DNA from: Saccharina japonica
Taxonomy: Eukaryota; Sar; Phaeophyceae; Laminariales; Laminariaceae
Direction of reading: 5' to 3'
Length of the DNA: 64,000 nt
Assembly (NCBI GenBank): GCA_008828725.1
Contig: MEHQ01002617.1
Location: 28,731-92,730, forward strand
The notes below the pieces were generated by a model. It searched no databases. It was given only the letters and a program-made list of their open reading frames with translations, and had not been told where the DNA came from. The position numbers were made by a program, and so were the translations under genes. Below, piece by piece: positions 25,201 through 36,759 of the stretch (its first letter is position 1; each line of letters opens with the position of its first letter).

Positions 25201-27651
25201 GCATGAACGTACCCGACAGGATAAGACCTTCACCACGTCACGATCGCTACCTCTACATCGTATTCGCGACTGCTGTATACCCCGGAAACGGCCGTCGAGC
25301 ATTCCTCGTTGATGAAGGCCCCGAACAATATACCGTCACTCTCTGCACATGTGGCGAGGAGAAGGGTGGAGGAACGTACGAGTAGCTCGCCCAAACCCTC
25401 GCACAACCTCCACCAACAAGACAGCCGGTTGCCAGTTTCCGTTCGAGACCAACAACCTCGTGAGAATCCAAACTCAACCTCAGATCGACCCGGGGCTTGG
25501 AGACGAACGACTTGAAAGGCTAGCCCCGACAAGCGCAGGAACCCACCCAAACAAAACCCAATGCTTGAAGAAGCCTCGGCTTTGTTTCGTGCACTCGCTC
25601 CCACTCTACGCGTCTACCTGCTTGCCATCTCAATGAACACGCGCAAGAAGAGCTGTTCAATTGGTACAATAAAAACAGCATGGCTCACAGGAGGAACACC
25701 ACGCCGATCTTGACGTGCAACGTCGGTTTCACTCACCTCCGTCGAACTCGCGGCACTGTAGCGACGTGAAGAAAAACGCCCCCCGAATCTTTGTTCTTCA
25801 CGGCAGCACTCGACCTGGCATTTGGTCACAATCGGTAAGGAGAGGTGGGCCTTGTTTCGCTTCCATCGCTAACGGCGTTAGGCTCTAGGCCCCCCATGAC
25901 AAAGGCGCAGCGTGTTGCGCCAACGGGCAGCACACAGCGCTTACAATGAAGCAACCTTGAACAAACAGCTAAGCTAAAGGATTCTTCAAATTCAAATCGA
26001 AGGGTTTCGCATTGAGTCCGACTGAAAACACACGCAACGGCAGTTCAAGTGCCAAACGAAAGGGAGCGAAACGAGACGGAGCGGCTAGGGCACAACCTCC
26101 ACGAAGGCTCACCCTCGTGACAGGACGGCCAACATTGCTGCTGTTTTGGCTCAACTCTTCACGCCCTCCGTCGCAGAGTGGCGAAAACGCCGTACTCGTG
26201 TTCGTACGGTAGCCGCAAACATGCGAGATAAGCCCATGGAGACAGAACCCGAAGGAAAACCTGTGCACACCACCCCGCCCCCCCCGCCACCTAACCCCTG
26301 ATTTTGTAGACAAGCGTACTCTGAATCTGTCCCCATGGGGTTAGGCCCCGACCCCTCCCATGCCCGGCACGTCGGTAGACCCCAACCCTGACCGGCAGGA
26401 AACGGTTTGAAACCAGACGGTCTCATGCACCCATACATACATATTCAAATTCAAAACCAGACGGAATTCCTACGTAGTCTCGCTCTGGTTTCCACTTTCC
26501 ACACACGAAAATTCGTCGAGCGAGCGCCCCGAACTGCCCCCGTCGCCGGACGCGGCACGCGCAGCATTGTGCAGTGCGCGTGAAAAAATGCCCGGCGGTG
26601 CATTCGTGACGAAGCTCGTGTCCCCGCGACCTCCGGTGCTATCTGTAATCAGGGGATCCAAGAAGAGCAAACACTCATCTACGGCATAAACAACTAGCGG
26701 GTTCTGCTGTACGGCACCGTAGCAACACCTATCCGGGAATCGAGTACATCAGATCGTATGCCCGATCGGCTTGCGTAAAAACGAAACGCGCCACGCGTGC
26801 AACAGGCACATTCTCACCTGGCTAAAAACCTCCGAGACGTTCGCCCAGCTCTGCCGGTGATGATGCCGTCTGCCTATTCTTGTCTCCGATGCTCGTGATC
26901 TGCAGGTCTTTGCGTTGTGATACCGTGCGCACCGACAAGCCCTACCTCGTTCGTACGTTATACATTGAAGATCCACGCTCAAAAATAGATATTTATTTCC
27001 CCCGATTCGCTCCAGAACGCCTCCAACACTTCGTACGTACCACATTCAAAGAAACAATCCCAGACAATAAAAACGAAAAACCCTAGCTGGTCGTTTTCGT
27101 CGGGCAACAGCCCAACCGGACGCAGGACACAGCAGCAGGAAGGGACGCCGGGAATAAGTGCTGGTGCATTTATTTGCGTAGCCTGCTCGTACGGAGGCAC
27201 ACACAACTGAACCACATCGATCGGCAATTATCACGACAGCTGGTACTACTGCAAACAATCCCGAAAGCTGCCCCCAGCACGCTGGACTCATACAAATATA
27301 CGATACCTCGATTTTTAATTTTTAATTTTTATCTCCAACCCAACAGCAGTCCGGAAATTAGTTTTGCTTGCTGTGAAAACTCCGATCAAGGCGGGACGAT
27401 CGGCAAATAGCTGTTGGTCGGCATCCGACGTAAAATAGGATATTTTTATGGTCTAAAACATCAAACAGTTTGAATTTTCGGGCAAACACGGCAGTGCACC
27501 AAGAAACAGGGAATACACGAACAATAATATCTCACCACCGGGGGCCATCGGGGTGAACTCTGAATGCAAGCACGATATCTCGCCAACCCCGACAAGGCAA
27601 CGGACGACAACGTTGTGTGTTGACCTCTCGCTGCCGTCTCGCCGTGCAAGA
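22281..27651. other. mostly unexplained; scattered exon-like pieces
   Basis: The stretch at 22920-23280 is GC-rich with open frames on the + strand, but no frame has convincing composition. The motif TACGTCAGCTG occurs twice at 24490-24545. On the minus strand a Cys-rich frame ends at a perfect donor (GAG/GTGAGTG, exon edge at 25737). A 33-base exon-like piece at 26818-26850 is bordered by CGGCAG and GTGAGA. None of these can be joined into a gene with confidence. Confidence 0.4.
26470..26642 (-). CDS. hypothetical protein, candidate terminal exon
   Basis: A minus-strand frame with coding-like composition (Ser/Gly/Ala-rich, NAARAASGDGGSSGRSLDEF) runs from a CTGATTACAG splice-acceptor-like site to a TAG at 26470. 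No family is recognised. A possible upstream mini-exon of 11 codons lies at 26818-26850, bordered by good splice consensus, but its phase does not fit this frame directly, so at least one further exon would be required. Treat as a lead. Confidence 0.3.
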
Positions 27652-27942
27652 ATGGACGACGCGAAAGCTTCGGATTCTGTCACGTCCGACCGTAGCAATG
27701 GAAAACCTAAAGGAGAATCACGCAAGGAATACATCAAGCGAATCGGCCTCGGTTTCTTCCATGGCGATTCTCCGCCTCCTTGGTCCGCTCGCAATGCTGC
27801 TTCGGCAACGGGTCGCGATCAGGATATCATGCGCACTGCGGCAGAAGCTGCTGCAGCGGCAGCAGCTGCAACCGATGCAGCCGGCAGAAGGAGAAGCATC
27901 ATGACTGGCGGCGGTGTCGAACCCAACTTGACGCCGCGCGAG
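27652..27942 (+). CDS. hypothetical protein, candidate first exon
   Basis: The frame starts at an ATG (context GAATGGAC) and runs 97 codons to a consensus donor, GCGAG/GTGAGG, at 27943. The protein begins MDDAKASDSVTSDRSNGKPK, is hydrophilic with a Lys/Arg-rich patch (GESRKEYIKR), and contains an alanine run of eight residues followed by DAAGRRRS. There is no signal peptide or known domain. An earlier alternative start lies at 27553 in the same frame, but that extension has poorer composition. The next exon was not identified, because a repeat-rich region begins about 260 bases downstream. Confidence 0.45.
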
Positions 27943-28042
27943 GTGAGGGTCGGGCGGTCGAAATGATGTTTGATAGCCCAGAACAGCTCGGTACGTACGA
28001 ACCTGTCGGGAACATTGACGTATCACCTTGATAGATAGAGGG

Positions 28043-28202
28043 TCACAGCGGCACTTCTTCGTCCTTGCCTGATCCACTCCGCTTCCTGGCGATCCCGTTC
28101 GATACTAAACTCACGGAGCGAGGACGCGCAAACCCGAAGGTTGTCGACTGCACCGGGAGGGGGTCGGGGCGCACCAGAGGTTGGCCGTATGACGCCGGTG
28201 GT
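28043..28202 (-). CDS. hypothetical protein, candidate terminal exon
   Basis: A minus-strand frame from an ACCGCAAG/ACCACC acceptor-like site to a TGA at 28043 reads as a Ser/Arg/Pro-rich C-terminus ending SGSGKDEEVPL. The + strand is also open across much of this stretch, so the strand assignment is uncertain. The acceptor lies at the edge of the inverted-repeat element at 28208. Confidence 0.25.
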
Positions 28203-28207
28203 CTTGC

Positions 28208-28556
28208 GGTCTCAAAAACAGTTTCAGCCATTCGATTGGTCGTACTCACAGTTTCGTCAACAGTTTCAGCCATTCGATTGGTCGTACTCACAGTTTCGTC
28301 AAAACCTAAAAAACAGTTCGCAGACTGTCATGTGTCGTGGAATTGTACTGTAGTCCGTACGAAGTTCCATTCGAAACCAGCAATCGAGTACCTGCTGCTG
28401 CTGCTGCTGCTGTGTTTATTGTGCACAGTAATCGTGCTGCGATTCATTACCGCCGCTCTTCCGCCCAAGCTTGCTGCTGCACGATCGTGTCATCGTTGTA
28501 GTTTAAACAAAAATTTAAGATACGTCAGCTGTGAGTACGACCAATTGAATGATTGA
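28208..28556. repeat. inverted-repeat element with duplicated left end
   Basis: The left side carries two tandem copies (about 43-bp period) of a segment containing CATTCGATTGGTCGTACTCA. The right end (28519-28556) carries the inverse, with GAGTACGACCAATTGAATG. The ends are therefore inverted repeats about 340 bp apart. The interior contains a (CTG)7 tract at 28390. A related word, ACGTCAGCTGTGAG, also occurs at 24533. No target duplication was found. Confidence 0.5.
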
Positions 28557-28979
28557 AAGTCGTTGTATTTTTTATATACATACGCTCGACGGGAACGTCC
28601 GGCGGCGTGACTTGTATCGTTTCCCTTTGTTGGTGCATTCGCCGTTACACTTTCTTGTTTTGTTAAATAACCATGCGTCGTGGACTCGTTTTTTTTTTTT
28701 TCAAGTTTTGTTTTTGCTCAGACATTGTGCTCCATGTCCGGCATTCAGACCCACTCCGCGTCCTGGCTTTCCATTCGATCACGAATACAGGAGAGCTCCC
28801 CGGCCCCGGCCATCGCCTTGCTGTACCTCGTACTTACGGCGGCTAAATCAACATTTTCATACCGTACGTGCCGGCGTAAAAATGACCGTAGTAGTGAATG
28901 TCGTCTCTTTTCCGAGACAAGCACAGAACATCGTGTTGCGCGTGTCGTATCCCCCGCCGGTACGTTTACGCGCGACGTT

Positions 28980-31260
28980 AAAATATCATCGTTTCTCCAG
29001 GACAGCCAGTGAATTGGCTAAACAGCCGTGGCCACCTTCGCGTGGTCGAGGGTACATACAACATGTTTCCCTCGCCGATAATCTCGGATAAAAAGACAAG
29101 AGACAGTTGCCTGTAAACGGCGGTGACCACATTACGCCACCCTGGTCTTTGTTTCAGGACAACAACAAACAGCGATGTTTCCCGGGTCTGACTCCCCGCG
29201 TGGTCGAGGATACAGCACATTTCCGCTAACCCTAAGAATTTCGTAGATGTAGGGCAACCGCCCGAAGTGCCTACTCCACGGTCATGCACAATATGCTACC
29301 CTTAGTGTTAGCGTTTAGACCGGTTCACCAACAACTTCTCGTCATGGATTTAAATGAATAATATAAACAGCCCTGACCACAGCCTGGTCGAAGGTAGAAC
29401 ATCTTTCCCTTGCCGAGAATATCGTACTAGTGGTAGGACAACCGGGTCTGGTCCCCAGCGGGTACTTAGTTTTCCCTGCCCAACTAAGTTGTCTTTTATT
29501 GAAGACAACCACTAGGCGGCCCGGGTCTGATACCCCGCCGGTACTTGTATATTTTCCCTACGTTTTTCAGGACAACCCGTGAATTGATTGCCCAAACAGC
29601 TGTATACAGCCACCTTACGATGCCCGGGTCGGACCCCCAGCCTGGTCGAGGATACATACGACATGTTTCCCTTGCCGAGAATCTCGAAATTGTTGCATAC
29701 AGGACAACTATTTTAGGTGACCACATCATGAATGTTTAGCCGGTACCTGTGTACGTCTGGTCTTGGCTTCAGGACAACTACCGAATCGCCTTCTGGCCAC
29801 ACACAGGCCTTGCCGGGTAGGAACCCCCACCTGGTCGAGGATCCAACATATTTCCCTTGCCGAGAATCTCGTAGTTGTAGAATAGCTTAAAAGGCGGCGA
29901 CCACGTTATGCTGCCTGGGCCCGATTGTTGGCCGTTACTTGTACACATCTCGTCTACACGGAGGTAGTATATGGCCACAAGTTTGAAATACCGGGTCTGA
30001 TACCCCGCCGGTACTTGCATATCTCATCGGTTTTTCAGGAAATCCCGCGAATTGCCCAAACAGCTGTTTGATGCCCCAGCCTGGTCGAGAATCTCGAACT
30101 CTTTTACGTGACCACGTTATGCATACCTGGCCGGTGCTTGTACACATCTGGTCTTCGTTTCAGGACAACTACCGAATAGCCTTCTGACCACACCGGGGTC
30201 TTCCCGGGTATGAACCCCCGCCTGGTCGAGTACTTTACACATTTCCCTTGCCGAGAATCTCGTACTTGTAGAACAGCCACCGAAAAGCTTAATGCTTCCT
30301 GGGTCTGATGTTTGGCCGGTACTTGTGTACATACCGTATTTGGTTCAAGACAACTACCGAACAACTACCGAATAGCTTAAAAATATGTGACCCCATATTT
30401 TTAAATGGGGGGTCTGATACCCCGGGTGGTCGAGGATACGACTTTTGTTTTCGTTGCCAAGACTCTCGTATTCGTAGGACCACCCCAGGAGTGAATAGGA
30501 ACCTGAAGAGTAAGCCAGTAGTTGAACGTATACCGTATTTCCCTCCCGAAGAGTGTCGTCCTTTCTCCAGTGCAACCGGCGGAGTGCCAAAAGAGCGGTT
30601 TACCCCGCCCTATATTCATCCTCCCCCGCCTAATATATACATAACATTCATACCGTCGTTTTTTCAGGACAACCCGAGACTTGTAGCCGCAGTATGCTGG
30701 CTGGGTCTGGTTTTTGGACGGTAATTGTGTACGTCTCGTAGTGGTTTCAGGACAGCTACCGAAATTTCCATGCCCCCGCCTGGTCGAGGATCTATTACTA
30801 TCTTCCCTTGCCAATCCTTTCGTACTAGTAGGATCCTAACCACACGGAACAGCGGTGACCACATTAGGATTCCTGGGTATGATCCCCATACGATAGCCCT
30901 ACTTGAATATTCTAACCAATCGCACTTTCTTCAGGACGACCACCGGATTGCCTAAACAGCGGGGACCACATCATGAAGCCGCTACCTGTATATACAACTT
31001 GTAAACTTGTCCGTCCCAGGAATCTCGTACTTGTAGCTAACTACCGAATTGCCTAGACGGCTGCGAACCATAACCATCCACGCTGCTCCGGTCTGAAAGG
31101 TATTGCATACGTGACGTCGTATTTCCCTTCCGAATAATCTCGTAAATACTTGTGGGACAACCAATTAAACTAGCCGGGTCTGATGGGCCGTCGGTAAAAC
31201 GTCATAGTTTCTCCCCGAGGTGATCGTACTCGTAACAGCGGTGACCCGTGTGTGCAGGGT
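28980..31260. repeat. degenerate tandem array, about 140-350 bp units
   Basis: Variants of three boxes recur in the same order: TTTCAGGACAAC, then TGGTCGAGGATAC, then CCCTTGCCGAGAATCTCGTA. The middle box occurs near 29041, 29201, 29386, 29641, 29831, 30083, 30221, 30427 and 30780, so units vary from about 140 to 350 bp. The array is too diverged for a simple recent satellite. Frames across it are short and broken. Confidence 0.8.
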
Positions 31261-31813
31261 GTGATATTTCTTTTCGTGTTCGGTCGGGCGTCTGGCTCAA
31301 AATCATGTGACGTTCAGGATACCTTTGGGTTAGCACCTCGCACACGATTTCGTTCCGCCATAAAGGGCCCAAATCCCCTAACCGTGTCGCTTTCAACACG
31401 ATACCGACCTCTCTAGAAGCGTGTCGCTTCGGTTGTTTCAACATTGGGCTTTGTTTTCGATTTCATCTCGCCCGGGCTACATATGACACCTCTACCTTCT
31501 TCAATCCGGTGTTGGCAAACTCCGATACTTAGCTTTTCTACGAATCCGAAAGCTTAGGGTTAAAAATTTATAGTACAAGTACGTAATTAGGGTTGAAATA
31601 AATGCGCTGCACGGACTCGCGTGCGAGAGGCAAACAAATTAACCGGAGTCCGGTCGTGTGGACCCTCCTCAATTGCATGGCGGTTGTCTGAAGGGTTAGC
31701 CCTAGTTGCATGGGGCGGGAGTCGGGCGTTCGCGAGCTTTCCGCAGAAACGTTAGGACGGTAGAGGATTGTGGGTGGAACTACTTTCTATGATTGCGCCT
31801 CACCCAAGCCAAC

Positions 31814-31983
31814 ATGTGTGTGATATGTGTCCTATCGTGTCTCGCCGTCGTTTCTACCGCGTCTGCCGCTTTGCTGCCCGTATCGGCTACTACGGCACGC
31901 AGAAGCCCTCTAGCAACACTGAGGATGGATGGAAACTCTCACGCGCCAGCGCCGGGGGAACTCCGTCCGAGTTCCAAAAGCCG
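31814..31983 (+). CDS. secreted or plastid-targeted protein, candidate first exon
   Basis: From an ATG at 31814 the frame gives MCVICVLSCLAVVSTASA followed by ALLPVSATTARRS, which reads as a good signal peptide with cleavage after ASA or SAA and a Ser/Thr/Arg-rich continuation. A donor, CCG/GTAAGC, follows at 31984, leaving a split codon. In stramenopile algae plastid proteins start with a signal peptide cleaved at an ASA-F-type motif. The match here is only partial, so secretion is equally possible. One acceptor in phase is GCCCAG at about 32440, which would join this exon to the poly-Asp exon at 32454. That join is inference. Confidence 0.4.
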
Positions 31984-32453
31984 GTAAGCCAGTCTCACGA
32001 TGTAAAGACTGGAGGGTGTTGCGTCGATGCACGCGTAGACGCCTTAGTCGGCTCGCGTGGTGCTCACGTGTAACAACTACGAAAGGTGCAGGTCAGAGTT
32101 GGCGGTCTGGTTGTGAATCGGCGTTGTCAAACAAATGAATAAAACACATATTTTTTCGGCCCAAACAAAAACAAATGTTTGTCTGGGCCGAAAAGTTTTG
32201 AAATCTGAGATGCTTGCCATTAAATGCGAGTGAGTACATTTACCCGATTTCAGGATTCCGATTCGTGTAGTGTTTGGGTGGCTAACCCTATTCTGTAGCT
32301 ACGGAGTGACTGCTGCACTACATAATTCGGTACGAAACGCAACAAGGCGTCGAAACCCTGCACCAGCAATATCTTAATTTGTATCCTTGTTGTGTATGCC
32401 ACCCCGTCGTATCGCCCGCTCGGAAGCTCGTGCCCAGGGCCTCTCGCGAGGAG

Positions 32454-32507
32454 ATGGCCGGCAAATCATACCAATTCCATGGCTGCGTTTCAAGCGACGA
32501 CGACGAG

Positions 32508-32566
<59 letters not shown>

Positions 32567-32627
32567 ACAAGAGCACGCAGGGAAGCGCAAGGGGCGCATG
32601 ACGGTGGCCGCCGACAAGAAGGATTCG
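32454..32627 (+). CDS. poly-aspartate protein, candidate exon
   Basis: The frame MAGKSYQFHGCVSS leads into an acidic tract of about 24 Asp/Glu residues encoded by a (GAC)n repeat, then EQEHAGKRKGRMTVAADKKDS, and stops being needed at a consensus donor, TCG/GTGAGC, at 32628. Joining it in phase to 32969-33022 gives about 75 residues. Alternatively an acceptor after TCTGCCCTCCAG at 32720 keeps the same frame through to a TGA at 32895. An acidic tract next to basic patches is common in nuclear proteins. No family is recognised. Confidence 0.45.
32499..32565 (+). repeat. (GAC)n trinucleotide repeat
   Basis: About 22 nearly perfect GAC units. All three + frames stay open across it (poly-Asp, poly-Arg, poly-Thr), and the Asp frame is favoured by its flanks. 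Length is likely to vary between individuals. Confidence 0.9.
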
Positions 32628-32968
32628 GTGAGCCTCTGTACCGGTCTTCACCAATCGAGGAGACGGATCCCCAACCTCTTCACTTCGGAACATAATCGTG
32701 ATTTTTTTTCTGCCCTCCAGCGTGTTTGTAGACGAAGGACGGAACTAACAATACTCCCCGTGTTCTTGGGCATTCCTTCCAAACGTAACTGTTTACGCGG
32801 TTCAATTTCTAAACGCAAGAAAACCAAGACTCGAAGACGTGGCGGCCTCTCCCAGTTGCTGTCCCGCGGGCACCCCTTGAGCCAGAACAAAAGCTGAACC
32901 AAAACATTTCCCTGTCTTGACACGCTTTGCAACGCCGCTCCCTGTAAACGTCTGAACGAAACCATCAG

Positions 32969-33022
32969 GTCTTCTCTAAGTCGCACAAGACTACGGCTGG
33001 TCAGGACTGCAAGAAGCTCTAA
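32969..33022 (+). CDS. candidate terminal exon, short C-terminus
   Basis: After an ACCATCAG acceptor, 17 codons read VFSKSHKTTAGQDCKKL, then TAA. Codon use is coding-like, and phase 0 fits the donor at 32628, giving a 341-bp intron. This supports one small gene, but the piece is too short to stand alone. Confidence 0.35.
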   Translation, partial: VFSKSHKTTAGQDCKKL

Positions 33023-35404
33023 GGGCGTTACGGTTCGGGGCGTAAACCTCATACCGGTTGCCTTGAGTCACGACGGTTCCGTTCACCGCTCGCTGGAGGG
33101 TTTGGCCGGTCGTTGTCGTTCCTTCGTCGTTTGTCTTCACCGTGAAACACGCAGATACCGGTTTGAGGGTCAGGGTTTTGTTGTGGCTTTCATGGCGGAG
33201 CTACTATTAATGACAGGCACAGCGCGAAAAATGTTTTGTTTTGGTTGCTGTAGCCGAAAGAGCAACCCTCTCGAGTTTGTTTGTTTTCTGCTTTTTTCAG
33301 CACCGACCTATGTGGAATGTCTAGACTGTAGACCCCGGCACAAGGCGTGTACACAATAAAGCCTCCAAGATTGCGCCTGTTTCGCTGACCATGATGTCTC
33401 CAGTTGGTATTTCGTGATACGTTTGGTGGCCAACTGCCTCGCTTGTAAGTTCGGCGGAATCTAAATACGGTTTTCTTCGAGAGCACAAAACCATCAAAAC
33501 GTGTGGCCAGCCTGAATTTCCCGCAGTAAAAGTAAACCCCACGCCCATCACGACCGTCTAACCCAACGTTGGCTGTGAGCTCGAAGCGGGAGCTATCTCC
33601 TGAAACCTTAATTGGGTTCAAGTCGTCGCGGTGAAAAATATTTCAAATTTTAAGCGGTTGCGGGGAGCGTGCGTACAGGCGTCCAAAGTCGCAGATCAGG
33701 AGCAGGGGGGCTCGAGGTATCGTCTGTTCAAGCAGTCGAGGCTTCCGTGGTATTCGTGATGCATTGCTCAATGCAGTTTACTCCCAACGTTATATAGAAT
33801 ACACGCCAAACGATACTAAGGTATGGCGGCCCGGTACACACGCAACCTGTCCTGCCTTCGGCCGTTCGTCACCAAAGAACCCCGTCAAACAAAGAACTAA
33901 AACCCCAAGATTTGCGTTGTCGTACAGGGCGGCGAGAGCTCGGCCGCCGCTTATGATTTTGCGAAAACGTAACGGATGCGGGCGATACCAACCCACGACA
34001 GGAAACCATCCCCAGTGAGTGACCCGAAGCACCGCTTGAGTTAAAAGCCAAATTGGTTCGATCCTAGAGTTAGATACCACTACGCATACCAAACGACCTA
34101 GTGAAAGACCGACCCTACCCCAAAGTACACTTTTCGGCATCGCACCTCACGGCGGACGACGACAACAACATCTAAAGAGATACGTAGCCACAAGCGGGGC
34201 CACGGTCACGTCGTTCTTCGGCCGTCCAAATAACCAAATTGGGCCAGTACACGCGCCTCAAGCTTCGGCAGCAGATATTGACGAGCAGCCACGGAAATGG
34301 ACACGCGATAGGATTACCCCCTCTGCTAACCGACTGGAAGCCCCGAAAGGTGGCAACCAACGCGGCTTGCGGTGGCACCCCCTTGTTCTCGCCCCCTTTT
34401 ATGTAGCTTCCTGAACAGTATTCAAAGGATCGTGGCGTACGGAATCACCCCTCTTCAACACAGAAGGTAGATGTGGGCACCACGTGTGCCAAATTTTTGC
34501 GATTGCAATCGCCAGAAATCATCTCCCGGTGTTAAATGTTGCGTAACTCTCGTTGAGCATATCCATTGTCAACGGGGTGCGTTAGACCATTCCGGGTGTT
34601 AAAAACAAAAACGCGATGTATGCCCTAAAGTGGTTTCTCGCGTACTGTCCATGTCTTGTTCTCAACTAACGGTGAACAGCTTACTTATACAAGGCTGCCT
34701 GGTTATACGAGGCCTTTTCGTTTTCGAAGAAAAATAGGCGAAAACAATAAACGACACAGAGAGGCGGAAGCACGTGGACCACGGCTACACCGAGACGGAT
34801 GGCGACGAACAGTTAACGCAAGTCCAAGGATATCAAAATTGTGTTGTAATCGGTCACGTCTAGTTCTCGCGATCGTTGACGAAAAAATAGGTCACCCCGC
34901 TAGGTATATTATGCTCTGAGTGGACCAAATCCGAAATTGAAACAAAGACATCCGCCAACCCTCAAAACACACCGCGGAAACCCCACCATCTCGAGACGGC
35001 GTGCGACGAAGAACGCGGCAGGTTTGTGGACATCGGGAGGGGTACAGCTCTCGCAGCCACGTTGTTTGAAAACACGAGACTTTTACACATGAACAGTTTT
35101 TCAAATATTGGCGTTTTGGCCTGACGGCCACCTGTCAAGAGGCGTTCTTGCCCGGGCAAAAACCCGCCTCGTACGTTTCCCAGCCTGGCGGACAAATAGG
35201 CAAGAGTTTGAACTCGCCGCGTCGCCAGAAATAACTAGTGTCGTCTCCAGCCTCGCGCCTTACGTTTACGTTTGGGTCTCCCGTCCGGCCACCAAACTCT
35301 CCCGAAACCAGCAACGATACATGATGCGCCCTTGTGTTGCCTCGTGCGTGCCAGTGAACCCTAACAATGTTTCCATCAGTAGACATGTAGTTTCAGGTCG
35401 ACGA
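33023..35404. other. no gene recognised
   Basis: Some frames of 60-140 codons exist on both strands, but none has supported splice borders or a recognisable motif. Confidence 0.45.
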
Positions 35405-35412
35405 CAGCAACT

Positions 35413-35897
35413 CACACCCCTGACAGATCAGCTCACCGTAGCTCTCTATTGAAGAGCTAGGTCGACGGTGAGCTACGTACAAATATGTTTTCCTTGCCGG
35501 CTGCTATACGTATGCGATAGCTCATCTGCACATGTCTTGGAAGCTTGAGCTATAGAGGATAGCTCATCTACGCGCATTTTCCCAGGGTGAGCTATAGGAG
35601 CTACCTCAGCTAGCTCATCTGTCCCCGAGATGAGCTGTCGGACCTACACCTGGTAGCTCACCTGCACATGTTTTCAACGCTTGAGCTATAGGTTTGAGTT
35701 CATCTGCACATGTTTTCAAAACCTGAGCTATAGGCGATAGCTCACCTGATCATTGACCTGTAGACTACAGCTCGCCTACGCATGTTTTCAAAGCTTAAGC
35801 TATAATCGGTAGATGAGCTCTAACCCTAAACTCTGCGCATAGGTCTACAGGAGCTATGCACGACAGACGAGCTGGCTCATGGGCCGCCCGAGGTGTG
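35413..35897. mobile_element. AGCTCA-motif DNA element, shorter inverted copy
   Basis: The left end CACACCCCTGACAGATCAGC matches the inverse of the right end of the element at 15696-17224. The right end, read inverted (CACACCTCGGGCGGCCCATG), matches that element's left end with a few changes. It lies in the opposite orientation and lacks most of the interior, so it is a deletion derivative of the same family. The flanks CAGCAACT (35405-35412) and CAGCAATC (35898-35905) agree at six of eight positions, a decayed 8-bp target duplication. Confidence 0.85.
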
Positions 35898-36609
35898 CAG
35901 CAATCCCACAAGTCACGCGATACGCTCGTGCGTCAAGTGCTGACAACATAATCAGCAGGAGCAGTCGCGAAGCCGTGTTTCGATTTTTTCCCAAACGTAC
36001 AATGCAACAGCGAAACAACCAACGGCTACGTTTCTATTGTCGCTGGGTTTTGTCTTGAACCGCCCTCGTCAGCCTTGTCGTTTCTTCGCTTGGGGTTAAA
36101 ACATTCGAGGGCCGACAAGCAGATCGATTGCCCGCCGACTTCTTCATGTATCTGATCGGATTCCGATCACGGGTTTGCCGAGTTCAGTTGTGCGAGCGAA
36201 ACCCTATAGTTCTTCTGTTTTCCGACTGGGAAATACACGATGCATATAATGGCTTCGATACGAGCCTCGTTCATTTCATATAGTCTAAACCGTAGGTGTT
36301 TCCTTCAAGACGAGACATGATGTGTATGTCCAAGCCAAAATGTTTCTTCAGCGACAGCATGTGCGAACCGAGATCATTCGGCCCTTCCTAACCCTTTCGA
36401 TAAACCAAACGTCCTAACGGCATGTATGCGCGTATTCTGCTGTAAACGCGCGGTGCACTACAGTTTACTAACCCCAATGCATTATTTCGTTTTGGCCAGC
36501 ACGTAGCACCCATTATCCAGGCTTGGACTGTTGACTGGAGAAGACAAACCGATCCGGGATAACCCTTTCGTACCAACACTCAATTTCGCACGCTGACTCT
36601 GAGTCAGTT

Positions 36610-36759
36610 ATGTCTAGAGGCTTTGGTAACCCAAAGCTTCCACTGAAGATCCAGCACCAGCAAGTGGTACAGGGTGAGGGCCCAAGGAGGACAACGAAAA
36701 AAATCATATCCCGCAGACTTTGCCCGGCTCTTTCATCCGTCCGCGCAGCCGCCTCCTAA
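36610..36759 (+). CDS. short hypothetical ORF or first exon
   Basis: The ATG at 36610 opens a 49-codon basic frame (MSRGFGNPKLPLKIQHQQ onward). It is closed by a TAG at 36757, unless it is spliced at the donor-like GTGAGG near 36673. No family is recognised. It is listed because the composition is better than in most frames nearby. Confidence 0.2.
   Translation: MSRGFGNPKLPLKIQHQQVVQGEGPRRTTKKIISRRLCPALSSVRAAAS

Noticed and set aside
28549-29091. 180-codon open frame
   Set aside because: It begins at an alternative start codon, spans the end of one repeat and the beginning of another, and has random-looking composition.
32387-32695. poly-Arg protein in the second frame
   Set aside because: The frame is open only because of the GAC repeat. 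The poly-Asp frame has the better flanks and a donor site.
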